Assembly: GCF_015711475.1 (NCBI RefSeq)
Contig: NZ_CP065027.1
Coordinates: 1-64,000 of the forward strand
Length of the DNA stretch: 64,000 nucleotides
Direction of reading: 5' to 3'
From: Actinomyces trachealis
Lineage (GTDB): Bacteria > Actinomycetota > Actinomycetes > Actinomycetales > Actinomycetaceae
Shown here: positions 45,430-54,325 of the stretch, one piece after another
Layout of the letters: the number at the start of each line of letters is the position of its first letter
Position numbering within the stretch: position 1 is the first letter of the stretch
Program-made: the position numbers and the translations under genes
Notes under the pieces: generated by a model
Seen by the model: the letters and a program-made list of their open reading frames with translations, nothing else
What the model was told of the DNA's origin: nothing
Database searches by the model: none

Positions 45430-47847
45430 GTGTCACAACCGACCGCAGGCCCCGGGCGGCCCGCAGGACGCAAGCTCGCCCAGGCGGCTAACGCAGGACG
45501 GCTCCCCAAGAGGAAGACCAGCTCATCCCAACTGACTCGCGCCGCAGCCACAAGCGCTCCGCCTCCAGGTGGTCAGCCCACCCGCTCCGTGTCCAAGCGG
45601 AACAAGCAACAGGTAGACAAGCCCAAGGGCTGGCGCCGTGTCTTCAATTACCCTCGCTACGGCAAGGGGCCGATCCGCCGCTGGCTGCCTTCCTGGCGCT
45701 TCCTGCTAGCGTGTTTCTTCCTGATAGTGGCTGCTATTGGCGGCGTCTTCGCCTGGGCCTACTCCACGATCAACGTGCCCGAGCCCAGCGAGTTCGCGCA
45801 GGCCCAGACCTCCACCGTCTACTACGCGGATGGCACCACCGTCATGGGACAGTTCGCTGAGGTGGACCGCACCATCATCGACACCACCAAGCTGCCGAAG
45901 TATGTGGGCGACGCCGTCGTGGCCAGTGAGGATCGCAGCTTTTACACCAACAAGGGTGTGGACCCCAAGGGCATCGTGCGCGCCCTAGTGAACAACCTGC
46001 GCGGCGGTGGGCGCCAGGGCGCCTCCACCCTCACTCAGCAGTACATCAAGAACTACTACGTGGACACGACCTCCTCGTACTCGGGCAAGTTCAAGCAAGC
46101 CATCATGGCCATCAAAATTGACCGGCAGAAGTCTAAGTCGGAGATTCTGGACTCCTACCTGAACACCGTGTACTTCGGCCGGGGCGCCTACGGGATCGAG
46201 GCGGCTGCAAAAGCCTTCTTCGGTGTCAGTGCAGCCGAGCTCACCCCCTCACAGGCGGCGCTGCTGGCGGGCATCATGCCGGCGCCCTCGGCTTGGGACC
46301 CGGACATAGACCGAGCGCAGGCCGAGCAGCGGTGGGGCCGCGTCATGGACTTCATGGCGGAGGACGGTTACATAACCGACGCCGACCGTGCCGCAGCCAC
46401 CGCAATGCCGGAAACCATCTCTCCCAAGACCGATGAGGTCTTCGCTGGCCCCAACGGCTACCTGCTGCAGATGGTTCGCAAAGAGCTGGCAAAAAAGGCG
46501 GACCTGTCCAACGAGCGGGTGGACACCGGCGGCTACAAGATCGTCACCACGATCAACAAGGCCGACCAAGAGGCGGCGGTGGCCGCGATCGCCAACCTGC
46601 CAGAAGGCGCCGACCCCAACCTGCGTGCGGCCCTGGTGTCTATTGATGTCAAGACCGGAGGGATCCTGGCCCTCTACGGCGGCAAGGACTACCTCACCGA
46701 ACAGGTGAACTCTGCCACGGACGCCGTCGCCCAGGCGGGCTCTACGTTCAAGCCTTTTGCCATGGTGGCAGCCCTGGAGAACGGGATGACCCTAGCCAAT
46801 GGCTACCCCGGCAAGTCGCCGATCTGGATGAACGGCACCCGCTTTGAGAACTACGAGAACGTGTCCTACGGCTTCTGCGATCTGGTGAAGTCCACGGCCT
46901 ACTCTGTGAACACTTCATACCTACAACTCAATGACGCCCTGGGCGCAAACCGCACCAATGAGGTGGCTATCCGGGCTGGGTACCCGGAGGACACCGTCGG
47001 TATGGACACGGTGGTGCAGTCGGTGCTCGGCTCCGCCTCACCCCACACCCTTGATATCGCCACCGCCTACGCAACCTTCGCGTCTGGCGGCACCCGCCGC
47101 GACAGCCATATCGTTGGCTCAGTGTCGAACGCTGGGGGATCTGCTGTCTATGCGCCGGACACCACTGGGCGGAAAGTCTTCGGGGACGGTGTCATGGCGG
47201 ACGCGACCTACGCCATGCAGAAGGTTGTGGAGTACGGCTCAGGCACCACCGCGCTCGCACTCGATCGGCCGGTGGCTGGCAAGACCGGCTCTTCTTCAGA
47301 CAACAAGTCGGCGCAGTTCGTCGGCTTCACTCCCCAGGTGGCGACGGCAGTGACGCTCTACCAGTCCGGCTCTGACGGCTCCGAGCAGTCGATCACCCCT
47401 TGGGGTAAGTACGAGGAGATCACCGGCTCCACCTACCCAGCAGACATCTTCACTGAGTACATGCGGACAGCGTTGGCGGACCTGCCTGTAGAGAAGTTCC
47501 CGGGCCGCACCGACGGCTCCTACCGTGCCGGTCGGCTTGAGGGCGCCCGTAGCAGCAACAAGGTTGAGCTACCTGCCGACGAGAAGACCTCCGCGCCTGA
47601 CCCCAACCGTCGTGGCCAGCAGCAGCCTGAGCAGCAGGAGGAGCCCGCACCTGAACCCACTGCTGGGAGCCTGATACCCGCTCCAACACCGGGGGCTAGC
47701 AACAGGCCTGAGGAGCGGCCAGTACCGCAGATCACCGAGGTGCCTTCGGCGGCTCCCCAAGAGAAGCCGTCGCCCGAGCCCGAGGTGACCGTGCCAGCCA
47801 ATGACGGCCAAAGACATGGCGGCGCTCAAGGTCAGCGGAACGGCTAA
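45430..47847 (+). CDS. Bifunctional class A penicillin-binding protein
   Basis: Peptidoglycan glycosyltransferase/transpeptidase, 805 residues from GTG 45430. Basic Pro-rich cytoplasmic N-terminus, transmembrane helix at about 90-112, GT51 domain with catalytic Glu167 in ASEDRSFYTNKG and QGASTLTQQYIKN, transpeptidase domain with Ser438 (AGSTFKPF), YSVNTSY and KTGSS from Lys618, and a long Pro/Glu-rich tail beyond about 710. It resembles PonA/PBP1 of actinobacteria. It lies upstream of rpsF as in related genomes. Confidence 0.95.
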   Translation: MSQPTAGPGRPAGRKLAQAANAGRLPKRKTSSSQLTRAAATSAPPPGGQPTRSVSKRNKQQVDKPKGWRRVFNYPRYGKGPIRRWLPSWRFLLACFFLIVAAIGGVFAWAYSTINVPEPSEFAQAQTSTVYYADGTTVMGQFAEVDRTIIDTTKLPKYVGDAVVASEDRSFYTNKGVDPKGIVRALVNNLRGGGRQGASTLTQQYIKNYYVDTTSSYSGKFKQAIMAIKIDRQKSKSEILDSYLNTVYFGRGAYGIEAAAKAFFGVSAAELTPSQAALLAGIMPAPSAWDPDIDRAQAEQRWGRVMDFMAEDGYITDADRAAATAMPETISPKTDEVFAGPNGYLLQMVRKELAKKADLSNERVDTGGYKIVTTINKADQEAAVAAIANLPEGADPNLRAALVSIDVKTGGILALYGGKDYLTEQVNSATDAVAQAGSTFKPFAMVAALENGMTLANGYPGKSPIWMNGTRFENYENVSYGFCDLVKSTAYSVNTSYLQLNDALGANRTNEVAIRAGYPEDTVGMDTVVQSVLGSASPHTLDIATAYATFASGGTRRDSHIVGSVSNAGGSAVYAPDTTGRKVFGDGVMADATYAMQKVVEYGSGTTALALDRPVAGKTGSSSDNKSAQFVGFTPQVATAVTLYQSGSDGSEQSITPWGKYEEITGSTYPADIFTEYMRTALADLPVEKFPGRTDGSYRAGRLEGARSSNKVELPADEKTSAPDPNRRGQQQPEQQEEPAPEPTAGSLIPAPTPGASNRPEERPVPQITEVPSAAPQEKPSPEPEVTVPANDGQRHGGAQGQRNG

Positions 47848-48013
47848 CCGCTCGCCCGTGTTTGCCGGGGGCGCCTCCCTGGAGGTGTCACAGCGCACGC
47901 CTGTTGGCAAGGCCTTGGACTTCCGGGCTGTGCGCCTTCTCCGGTAGGCTCAGAAACCGATTGCGCTATCCGGGCACCCGTCCGGGCGACGCAGTCACAC
48001 GCATCACCCTCCT

Positions 48014-48032
48014 GTCACGGAAAGACCGTGAC
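48014..48032 (+). promoter_or_regulatory. Leader hairpin upstream of rpsF
   Basis: GTCACGG and CCGTGAC form a 7 bp hairpin with an AAAGA loop, 31 nt before the rpsF start and just before its ribosome-binding site GAGGAGGTG. Bacterial rpsF operons are often autoregulated by S6:S18 through a leader RNA; whether this hairpin does so is not shown. Confidence 0.35.
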
Positions 48033-48063
48033 CGCTTCAGACCAGAGGAGGTGGGTACCAAGC

Positions 48064-48351
48064 ATGCGTCACTACGAGATCATGATCATTCTCAACCCCG
48101 AAACGGACGAGCGCACTGTCGCTCCGTCGCTTGAGAAGCTGCTGCAGGTCGTCCCCAGCAATGGTGGGACCGTGGACAAGGTCGACATCTGGGGTAAGCG
48201 TCGTCTTGCGTACGACATCAAGAAGAAGTCCGAGGGCTTCTACGTCGTCGTCGACATGACCACCACGCCTGAGATCGCCCAGGAACTTGACCGCCAGCTC
48301 GGCCTCAACGAGTCCGTGCTGCGCACCAAGTTACTGCGCCCCGAGGCCTGA
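48064..48351 (+). CDS. rpsF: 30S ribosomal protein S6
   Basis: 95-residue small-subunit protein beginning [13 protein letters not shown], with [20 protein letters not shown] and the [12 protein letters not shown] tail, all typical of S6. ATG 48064 was chosen over an upstream in-frame ATG (48028) that adds 12 non-homologous residues. It is first of the rpsF-ssb-rpsR-rplI operon. Confidence 0.98.
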   Translation: MRHYEIMIILNPETDERTVAPSLEKLLQVVPSNGGTVDKVDIWGKRRLAYDIKKKSEGFYVVVDMTTTPEIAQELDRQLGLNESVLRTKLLRPEA

Positions 48352-48391
48352 GCTCTAACCGTCCGAGAACCCTGAGAGCACGGAGGAAAGC

Positions 48392-48970
48392 ATGACCGGG
48401 GAGCCGATCATTACTGTTGTGGGAAACCTGGTGGCGGACCCGGAGATGCGCTTTACCCCTAACGGGGCGGCGGTCGCTTCCTTCCGTGTGGCTTCCACGC
48501 CTAGGTCTTTTAACCGCAACACGAATCAGTGGGAGGACGGTGAGGCGCTGTTCCTGTCGTGCACCGTGTGGCGGGACACGGCTGACAACGTGGCCTCCTC
48601 GCTGAAGAAGGGCATGCGCGTGATCGTGCAGGGCCGTCTGACCCAGCGCTCCTACACCACTCGTGAGGGTGAGAACCGTACGGTCTATGAGCTGCAGGTC
48701 GATGAGGTCGGCCCGTCCCTGCGTTACGCCAAGGCCGAGGTCACCCGCACCCCACGCGCCGGCGGACCCGGCGGACCCGGTGGCCCCGGAGGTTTCGGTG
48801 GCCAGGGTGGCCAAGGTGGCGGCTACCAGGGCGGTGGTCAGAACCAGGGCGGCTACCAGGGTGGCGGTTACAACGGGGGCCAGCAGACCTCTTACAACGC
48901 CCCCGCTGGTGGCGCTGCGGACGACCCGTGGAGCACAGGCACGTCCTTTGGCGACGAGCCGCCGTTCTAG
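48392..48970 (+). CDS. ssb: Single-stranded DNA-binding protein
   Basis: 192-residue SSB. N-terminal OB fold (about 1-115: [40 protein letters not shown]), a Gly/Gln-rich disordered linker with [17 protein letters not shown] repeats, and an acidic tip ending DEPPF that recruits partner proteins. ATG 48392 follows GGAGG. The protein protects ssDNA during replication and lies in the ribosomal operon as usual. Confidence 0.97.
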   Translation: MTGEPIITVVGNLVADPEMRFTPNGAAVASFRVASTPRSFNRNTNQWEDGEALFLSCTVWRDTADNVASSLKKGMRVIVQGRLTQRSYTTREGENRTVYELQVDEVGPSLRYAKAEVTRTPRAGGPGGPGGPGGFGGQGGQGGGYQGGGQNQGGYQGGGYNGGQQTSYNAPAGGAADDPWSTGTSFGDEPPF

Positions 48971-49066
48971 TCCGCGCAGGCAACTCGGACACTGGGCGCC
49001 ACGCGCCCACCATAATCAACCAATCTCGTACTGAGCGCCCAGGCGCTCTAAACAAGGAGTACCACT

Positions 49067-49303
49067 ATGGCGAAGCCTCAGCTTCGTAAGCCGAAGAAAA
49101 AGGTCGGCCCGGTCAAGGCCATCAAGGTCGGCGTCATTGACTACAAGGACACCGCCACCCTGCGGAAGTTCATCTCCGACCGTGGCAAGATCCGTGCGCG
49201 CCGCGTCACCGGCGTCTCCGTCCAGGAGCAGCGCAAGATCGCCAAGGCCGTGAAGAACGCCCGCGAGATGGCCCTGCTGCCCTACTCGAGTTCTGCTCGC
49301 TGA
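49067..49303 (+). CDS. rpsR: 30S ribosomal protein S18
   Basis: 78-residue basic protein with [29 protein letters not shown], the S18 signature, and a LLPYSSS C-terminus. It binds S6 on the 30S platform. It lacks the zinc-binding Cys residues of the C+ form. ATG 49067 is preceded by AAGGAG. Confidence 0.98.
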   Translation: MAKPQLRKPKKKVGPVKAIKVGVIDYKDTATLRKFISDRGKIRARRVTGVSVQEQRKIAKAVKNAREMALLPYSSSAR

Positions 49304-49317
49304 TTGGAGGCCCAAGC

Positions 49318-49773
49318 ATGACCACCAAACTTATTCTCACGCACGACGTCGCCCACCTTGGCGCTGCCGGTGAGGTCGTGGACGTTAAGGACGGCTACGC
49401 CCGCAACTACCTGCTGCCCCGCAAGCTGGCCACCCCGTGGACCAAGGGCGCCCAGCGCCAGATCGACCAGATGGCTGAGGCCCGCCGCAAGCGCTCCATC
49501 GAGTCCCTGGAGCAGGCCCAGGCCGCCCGCGCCTGGCTGACTGAGAACGTCGTGACCGTCTACGCCACCTCTGGTGCCAACGGTCGCCTCTTCGGTGGCG
49601 TGTCCACCGCAGACCTGGCCGAGGCCGTTAAGGCCGCCGATGGCCCCGCCGTGGACCGCCGTAAGATCCAGATCGTGCCCCCGATCAAGTCCACTGGCCG
49701 TCACAGCGCCACCGTGCGCCTGCACACCGACGTCGTCGCCCCGATCGAGGTCAACGTCGTAGCCGCCCGCTGA
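49318..49773 (+). CDS. rplI: 50S ribosomal protein L9
   Basis: 151-residue protein with N-terminal rRNA-binding domain (TKLILTHDVAHLGAAGEVVDVKDGYARNYLLPRKLA condensed family signature over residues 3-38), a connecting helix (about 45-75) and C-terminal domain ending in EVNVVAAR. ATG 49318 lies 14 bp after rpsR with TTGGAGG upstream. It is last gene of the operon. Confidence 0.98.
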   Translation: MTTKLILTHDVAHLGAAGEVVDVKDGYARNYLLPRKLATPWTKGAQRQIDQMAEARRKRSIESLEQAQAARAWLTENVVTVYATSGANGRLFGGVSTADLAEAVKAADGPAVDRRKIQIVPPIKSTGRHSATVRLHTDVVAPIEVNVVAAR

Positions 49774-49791
49774 GGGCAGCCACACTGAGTC

Positions 49792-49832
49792 GCAAGGGCC
49801 CGCCCACCGGTAACTCGGTGGCGGGCCCTTGC
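49792..49832 (+). terminator. Terminator of rpsF-rplI operon
   Basis: A 17 bp GC-rich inverted repeat with one bulged C (left arm 49792-49809, right arm 49816-49832) begins 18 bp after the rplI stop. There is no strong T-run, but position and stem strength support a terminator. Confidence 0.75.
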
Positions 49833-49929
49833 GCGCTAATCGCTAGCTCCCCCAACACCTTCCCTTGGGCGGACTATTGGCAGCAGATCAGCGGCAGTGA
49901 TCGATGGCAGCGCCGACCAGTGACGTCAG

Positions 49930-51321
49930 CTAGTGGCGCCAGGCCTCAGAGCGGGCGCGCAGGCCCGTGGTCACGGCCCGCGCGCCCATGAACAGCCAGG
50001 CGAAGGCCCCCCACAACCACAGCAGCCCTGCGCCATCACCCGCGGGCCAGCCGTGGGCGACGGCGTAGGCGGCGGGCAGGTAAGGCACCAGTGTTGCAAC
50101 CCCGGCGCACGCCAAGTAGCGACCGTCCCCGGCGCCCATTAGCACGCCGTCGAAAAGGAACACCGCCCCAGCCAGCGGCATCGCAGCGGCTGCTACCAGC
50201 AGGGCGGGGCGCGCAGCTGCAGAGACACTCGCGTCAGTGGTGAACAGCAGCGGCAGCCAGGGGCTAGTGGCCGCCACCAGCATCCCGATAACCATGCCAG
50301 TGCCCACACCCCAGGCCAGGCAGCGGTGTAGCACAGCGTCAACGCTCACACCCAGGCGCTGTGGGAGCACAGTGTCGTTGGGTTCGGCCTTATCAAGCAG
50401 CGCGTCAGTGGGCTTTGCGTCGGCGGAAGCCTCACCCAAAGCGGTGCCTACCAGGGCTTGCGCGGCGATCGCCAGCGCGTCCATGCTGAAGGCAGCCAGG
50501 CCCCAGATCGTGTTGACCACCTGGTGCGCCGCCAGGGGTGCCTGCCCCAGGCTGGTGGCCGCCCAGACGGTGGCCAGGATCGCGACGCGCAGGGAGATGT
50601 TGCGCACCAGCAGAGGAGTACCCGCCCCCAGCGAGCTACCCAGCCCCGTGCCACTGGGTCGCAGCACCACACCTTCGGTACGCGCAGCCTTAGCGAGCGG
50701 GAGTGTGAGCGCCACCCCCATGCCGGTCTGTGCCAGGGCGGTGCCCAGACCCGAGCCCGCGATCCCCAGGTGCAGGCCGTAGAGGAAGGTGGCGTTTAGC
50801 AGCACGTTTGCCACCGCCCCCGCCGTGGCCACGACGAAGGGGGTACGCGTGTCCAGCAGGCCTCGCAGCGCCCCGGTGGCCGCGAAGACTACCAGCATGC
50901 CCGGCACGCCTGCCGCTGAGGCTCGTAGGTATGCGACCGCCGCGGTGGCCACAGCCCCCCGGCCACCTAGGGCAGAGACCACTAGGGGCGCCGTCGTCGC
51001 CAAGAGAACGCCCGCGAACAGGCCCAGTAATGCTGCCAGCCAGAGGCCATCCACACCTGCACGCAAACCCGCCCGCCGCTCACCGGCCCCAAAGAGGCGC
51101 GCGGTGGTAGCCGTGGTGGCGTATGCCAGGAAGACGAACAGCCCCACCACGGTGGTCAGGATCGTGGAGGCCAGGGACAGGCCCGCCAGGCTCTCTGCAC
51201 CCAGATGCCCAACCATGGCGGAGTCGATCAACACGAACAGTGGCTCGGCCACCAATGCCCCCAAGGCTGGCAGCGCCAGAGACAGGATGCGCCGGTTCAG
51301 CGGGTTCGGGGTAGCGGGCAC
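49930..51321 (-). CDS. MATE family efflux transporter (DinF-like)
   Basis: 463-residue membrane protein with about twelve helices in two homologous halves. LALPALGALVAEPLFVLIDSAMVGHLG at the N-terminus is the MATE opening; the repeat half begins RNISLRVAILATVWAATSLG. These proteins export cationic drugs using Na+ or H+ gradients; DinF-type members in actinobacteria are poorly characterised. GTG 51321 is used. It is divergent from dnaB across a 411 bp gap. It carries a polar insert (about 300-325) between helices. Confidence 0.9.
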   Translation of the reverse strand: MPATPNPLNRRILSLALPALGALVAEPLFVLIDSAMVGHLGAESLAGLSLASTILTTVVGLFVFLAYATTATTARLFGAGERRAGLRAGVDGLWLAALLGLFAGVLLATTAPLVVSALGGRGAVATAAVAYLRASAAGVPGMLVVFAATGALRGLLDTRTPFVVATAGAVANVLLNATFLYGLHLGIAGSGLGTALAQTGMGVALTLPLAKAARTEGVVLRPSGTGLGSSLGAGTPLLVRNISLRVAILATVWAATSLGQAPLAAHQVVNTIWGLAAFSMDALAIAAQALVGTALGEASADAKPTDALLDKAEPNDTVLPQRLGVSVDAVLHRCLAWGVGTGMVIGMLVAATSPWLPLLFTTDASVSAAARPALLVAAAAMPLAGAVFLFDGVLMGAGDGRYLACAGVATLVPYLPAAYAVAHGWPAGDGAGLLWLWGAFAWLFMGARAVTTGLRARSEAWRH

Positions 51322-51393
51322 AGTGACCTTTCGGGGTGAACTTGGGGTGCTGACAGGCAGTTTCTCACGGTTTCCTCAACGCAGAGTTGAGGT

Positions 51394-51613
51394 TCATCCA
51401 CAGAGATGTCCACTTATCCACAGGTGAGTAAACTGTTAACAACCTAGATCATATATCCGGTAAATCAAGAGGTTTTTCGTTGCAATCATGCGGTTTTGGG
51501 TCCGCAAGCCGGATGTGGCCGGAATGTGATCTTCACACCAATCCACAGAAGTAAACACTAGTTCTCCCCAGGCGTGCCCCAGTTATCCACAACTTGCCCC
51601 AGGCCTGTCCACA
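51394..51613. other. DnaA-box cluster with AT-rich segment upstream of dnaB
   Basis: In the 411 bp noncoding gap before dnaB are TCATCCACA (51394-51402), ATGTCCACT (51406-51414), perfect TTATCCACA (51414-51422), CAATCCACA (51539-51547), perfect TTATCCACA (51583-51591) and CTGTCCACA (51605-51613), all in the same orientation. Between the left three and right three lies an AT-rich stretch (about 51427-51490, with CTGTTAACAACC and ATATATCC). This resembles an origin or DnaA-regulated promoter of dnaB more closely than the dnaA-dnaN gap does. Confidence 0.65.
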
Positions 51614-51732
51614 CTAGACCCAAGGTTGCTGATTGCGATCGCCGCCGCGCGCCGATATGGTCGCGAGCCCAGCGTCATATGCGGACGGTCCCGGTCCGTA
51701 CGCAGCGCTTGGATGACTGTGCAGGAGGCCAG

Positions 51733-53184
51733 ATGAGTGTCAGCGGAGCTGGAGCTACAAGGCCACAGCGGGACACCCCTGGTCCCAACGTCGGCGGCAC
51801 CCAGGAGCGCCCCGCCCTCAGCCTGGTTGAAGCCTTCGACCGGATGCCCCCTCAGGACCTCAACGCGGAAGTCTGCACGCTCGGCTCCATGCTGCTGAGC
51901 AAGGACGCGATCGCCGTCGTTCAGTCTGAACTGTTGGCCGACGACTTCTACCTGCCCGCCCACGTCACCATCTATGACGTCATTTCCGAGATCTACGCCG
52001 CCGGGGAGCCCGTGGACCCGGTAATTGTGGCTGACGCCCTCACCAAGCACGGCCAGCTTGAACGCATCGGCGGGCTGGACTACCTGTCCACCCTCATCAT
52101 GAGCGTGCCCACTGCTGCCAACGCCGGCTACTACGCGCGCATCGTGCGGGAGAAGGCGATCCTGCGGCGCCTAGTTCAGGCTGGCACACGTGTCACCCAG
52201 CTGGGGTACACCTCCCAGCCCGGCGACGTCGAGGAGCTGGTCAACCAGGCACAAGCAGAGGTCTACAACGTCAACCACAAGCGCCAGAGCGAGGACTACA
52301 TCGCGATCGGCCAACTGTTAGACGCCGTCAACCTGGAGATTGAGGTCTCCCAGTCGCGTGACGCCAACCAGATGACCGGCCTGTCCACCGGCTTCACCGA
52401 ACTAGATGAACTCACCGGTGGTCTACAGGCCGGACAGATGGTGATCGTGGCAGCCCGCCCCGCCATGGGTAAGTCCACGCTGGCAATGGACTTCTGCCGT
52501 TCGGCGTCGATCCACCACGGCAAGACCAGCTGCTACTTCTCCCTGGAGATGGGGCGCATGGAGATCATGATGCGTCTGCTATCTGCGGAAGCCTCCGTGG
52601 AGCTGACCAAGCTGCGCGGCGGCATGTCCATGAGCGACCAGGACTGGCTGGACCTGGCGCAGGCATACAACCCTGTGGACTCTGCGCGCCTGTTCATTGA
52701 TGACTCGCCGAACCTGACCATGCCGGAGATTCGCTCCAAGTGCATCCGCATGAAGGACCAGGAGGACTTAGGGCTGGTGGTCATCGACTACCTACAGCTG
52801 ATGAGTTCCGGCAAGCGCGTGGAGTCCCGCCAGCAAGAGGTCTCAGAGTTCTCCCGCCAGCTCAAGCTGCTGGCCAAGGAGCTGGAGATCCCGGTGGTCG
52901 CGGTGGCCCAGCTCAACCGTGGGCCCGAGCAGCGTGAGGGTAAGAAGCCGCAGATGAGTGACCTGCGTGAGTCCGGGTCGCTGGAGCAGGACGCGGACAT
53001 CATCATGCTGCTACACCGCCCCAGCTACTACGACCCGGAGCAGCGCCCCGGCGAGGCGGACATCATCGTGGCTAAGCACCGCAACGGCGAAACCAAGACG
53101 ATCCCGGTGGCCTTCCAGGGACATCTAGCGCGCTTTGCCAACATGGCGCGGGATGTGTCCGCGCCTGATCCCGACTACGAGTGA
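51733..53184 (+). CDS. dnaB: Replicative DNA helicase DnaB
   Basis: Hexameric helicase that unwinds the replication fork. The 483-residue protein has the N-terminal primase-interacting domain (about 35-140: PPQDLNAEVCTLGSMLLS), the RecA-like domain with Walker A AARPAMGKST (Lys247), SLEMGRMEIMMRLLSAEA, Walker B LVVIDYLQLM and ESGSLEQDADIIMLLHR. No intein interrupts it. ATG 51733 follows AGGAGG; an in-frame ATG at 51574 would add 53 residues and cover DnaA boxes, and was rejected. Confidence 0.96.
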   Translation: MSVSGAGATRPQRDTPGPNVGGTQERPALSLVEAFDRMPPQDLNAEVCTLGSMLLSKDAIAVVQSELLADDFYLPAHVTIYDVISEIYAAGEPVDPVIVADALTKHGQLERIGGLDYLSTLIMSVPTAANAGYYARIVREKAILRRLVQAGTRVTQLGYTSQPGDVEELVNQAQAEVYNVNHKRQSEDYIAIGQLLDAVNLEIEVSQSRDANQMTGLSTGFTELDELTGGLQAGQMVIVAARPAMGKSTLAMDFCRSASIHHGKTSCYFSLEMGRMEIMMRLLSAEASVELTKLRGGMSMSDQDWLDLAQAYNPVDSARLFIDDSPNLTMPEIRSKCIRMKDQEDLGLVVIDYLQLMSSGKRVESRQQEVSEFSRQLKLLAKELEIPVVAVAQLNRGPEQREGKKPQMSDLRESGSLEQDADIIMLLHRPSYYDPEQRPGEADIIVAKHRNGETKTIPVAFQGHLARFANMARDVSAPDPDYE

Positions 53185-53264
53185 AACGGGTGAAGCTGGT
53201 GCTGCCATTAGGGCAGTCTTAGTTCTTTGCCGCCCGACACCGGGGGTGGGCCTAGGCTGGGGGC

Positions 53265-53573
53265 GTGCTTGTGGCTTTTTCTGTATCCCCAACAACCACC
53301 GACGCGCCGGACGGCTCGGTCAGCGAGGCGGTGGCGCGCGCCGTCGCCGTCGTGCGCGCATCTGGACTGCCCAACGAGACCACCTCCATGTTCACCACTC
53401 TGGAGGGGGAGTGGGACGAGTGCATAGCGGTGGTCAAGGCCGCCTGCCAGGCGGTGGCGGAGGTCAGTCCGCGCGTGGCCCTGATACTCAAGGCAGACAT
53501 CCGCCCCGGCTGGACCGGACAGCTCACCGCCAAGGTCGAGCGCGTGGAGCAGCACCTGCAGGAGCGGCCCTAG
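53265..53573 (+). CDS. MTH1187-family thiamine-binding protein
   Basis: 102-residue protein opening MLVAFSVSP, with AVARAVAVVRASGLPNETTSMFTTLEGEWDE and VSPRVALILKADIRPGWTG, a close pattern to the MTH1187/YqgV thiamine-binding family (ferredoxin-like fold). These small cytoplasmic proteins bind thiamine or hydroxymethylpyrimidine; their cellular job is unclear. The start is GTG 53265. Confidence 0.85.
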   Translation: MLVAFSVSPTTTDAPDGSVSEAVARAVAVVRASGLPNETTSMFTTLEGEWDECIAVVKAACQAVAEVSPRVALILKADIRPGWTGQLTAKVERVEQHLQERP

Positions 53574-53680
53574 ACGCAGGGGCGGACGGGCCGGGGGCAC
53601 CTAAACGCGCGGTGCCCGGGCGTGTGAGCGGGCACAGGATGTACGGGAGGCTGCCCGTACAGCTGCCGCTCGGGCCACCC

Positions 53681-54325
53681 TCAGGCCAGCAGGTCCTGCC
53701 ACCAGGTCCTGAACGTGGGGCAGCGCGCCAGTACGGCCTGCAGGCCAGCCTCAGCCACCAGCAGCGGTCCCGTGACGGTCTTCAGGTAGTGTGGGTCCGC
53801 CGTCTCCAGGCGTTTCGACGGCGCAGTCAGCGGCCCGCCGTCCACCTGCTCCGGACCGCCCGCCTGGCTGATCTGCTCACGCAGCCGGGCCAGAGGGAGG
53901 GACTCGAACAGGTCGTCACCACGACCGGCGTCGATCGCCGCCAGCACCAGCGCCTCTATCTCATGGAGCACCACCAGGGGTCGGAAGCGTGGGTCCGGCA
54001 GCTGAGAACGCAGCGCCGCCACCAGTGTCCGCTGCCGACCCGGGCCGCCGCCGGAGAGGCCTTGACCTGGGGCGTCCTTCGGGTAGGCGTAGTAGTCCAG
54101 CAGCAGACCGACCTTGCTCAGGTGGCGGTTAGCCAGAAAGTTCCGCAGCTGCTTCTCGTAGTGCTTCCAGCTGCCACCACCCCGGTGGGTCGCGGCGGAA
54201 CTCGCTGACGTAATGACCACCGAAGGGACCAGGTGGACGTCTCGTGAAAGGGCTGCCGGAGCCAGCACGTTCTTGACCAGCTCCTCCTCGGTCTGCCCCT
54301 CCACCAGCACAATCACCTGTTTCAT
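53681..54325 (-). CDS. DUF4276 (TOPRIM-like) protein
   Basis: 214-residue protein opening MKQVIVLVEGQTEEELVKNVL; VEGxTE is the TOPRIM-like acidic motif of DUF4276. Further family features are GLLLDYYAYPKDAPG and PLVVLHEIEALVLA. Such proteins are nearly always paired with an AAA15/AAA21 ATPase, as here: the ATG overlaps the ATPase stop (ATGA). The pairing resembles OLD-type or PARIS-type nuclease systems, so a phage-defence role is plausible but unproven. The partner ATPase is frameshifted. Confidence 0.8.
   Translation of the reverse strand: MKQVIVLVEGQTEEELVKNVLAPAALSRDVHLVPSVVITSASSAATHRGGGSWKHYEKQLRNFLANRHLSKVGLLLDYYAYPKDAPGQGLSGGGPGRQRTLVAALRSQLPDPRFRPLVVLHEIEALVLAAIDAGRGDDLFESLPLARLREQISQAGGPEQVDGGPLTAPSKRLETADPHYLKTVTGPLLVAEAGLQAVLARCPTFRTWWQDLLA

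Noticed and set aside
48770..48900. Gly/Gln repeat region of ssb as a repeat element
   Set aside because: It is the usual disordered linker of actinobacterial SSB.
51574..51732. Upstream extension of dnaB covering DnaA boxes
   Set aside because: Non-homologous Arg/Cys-rich residues; AGGAGG lies directly before ATG 51733.
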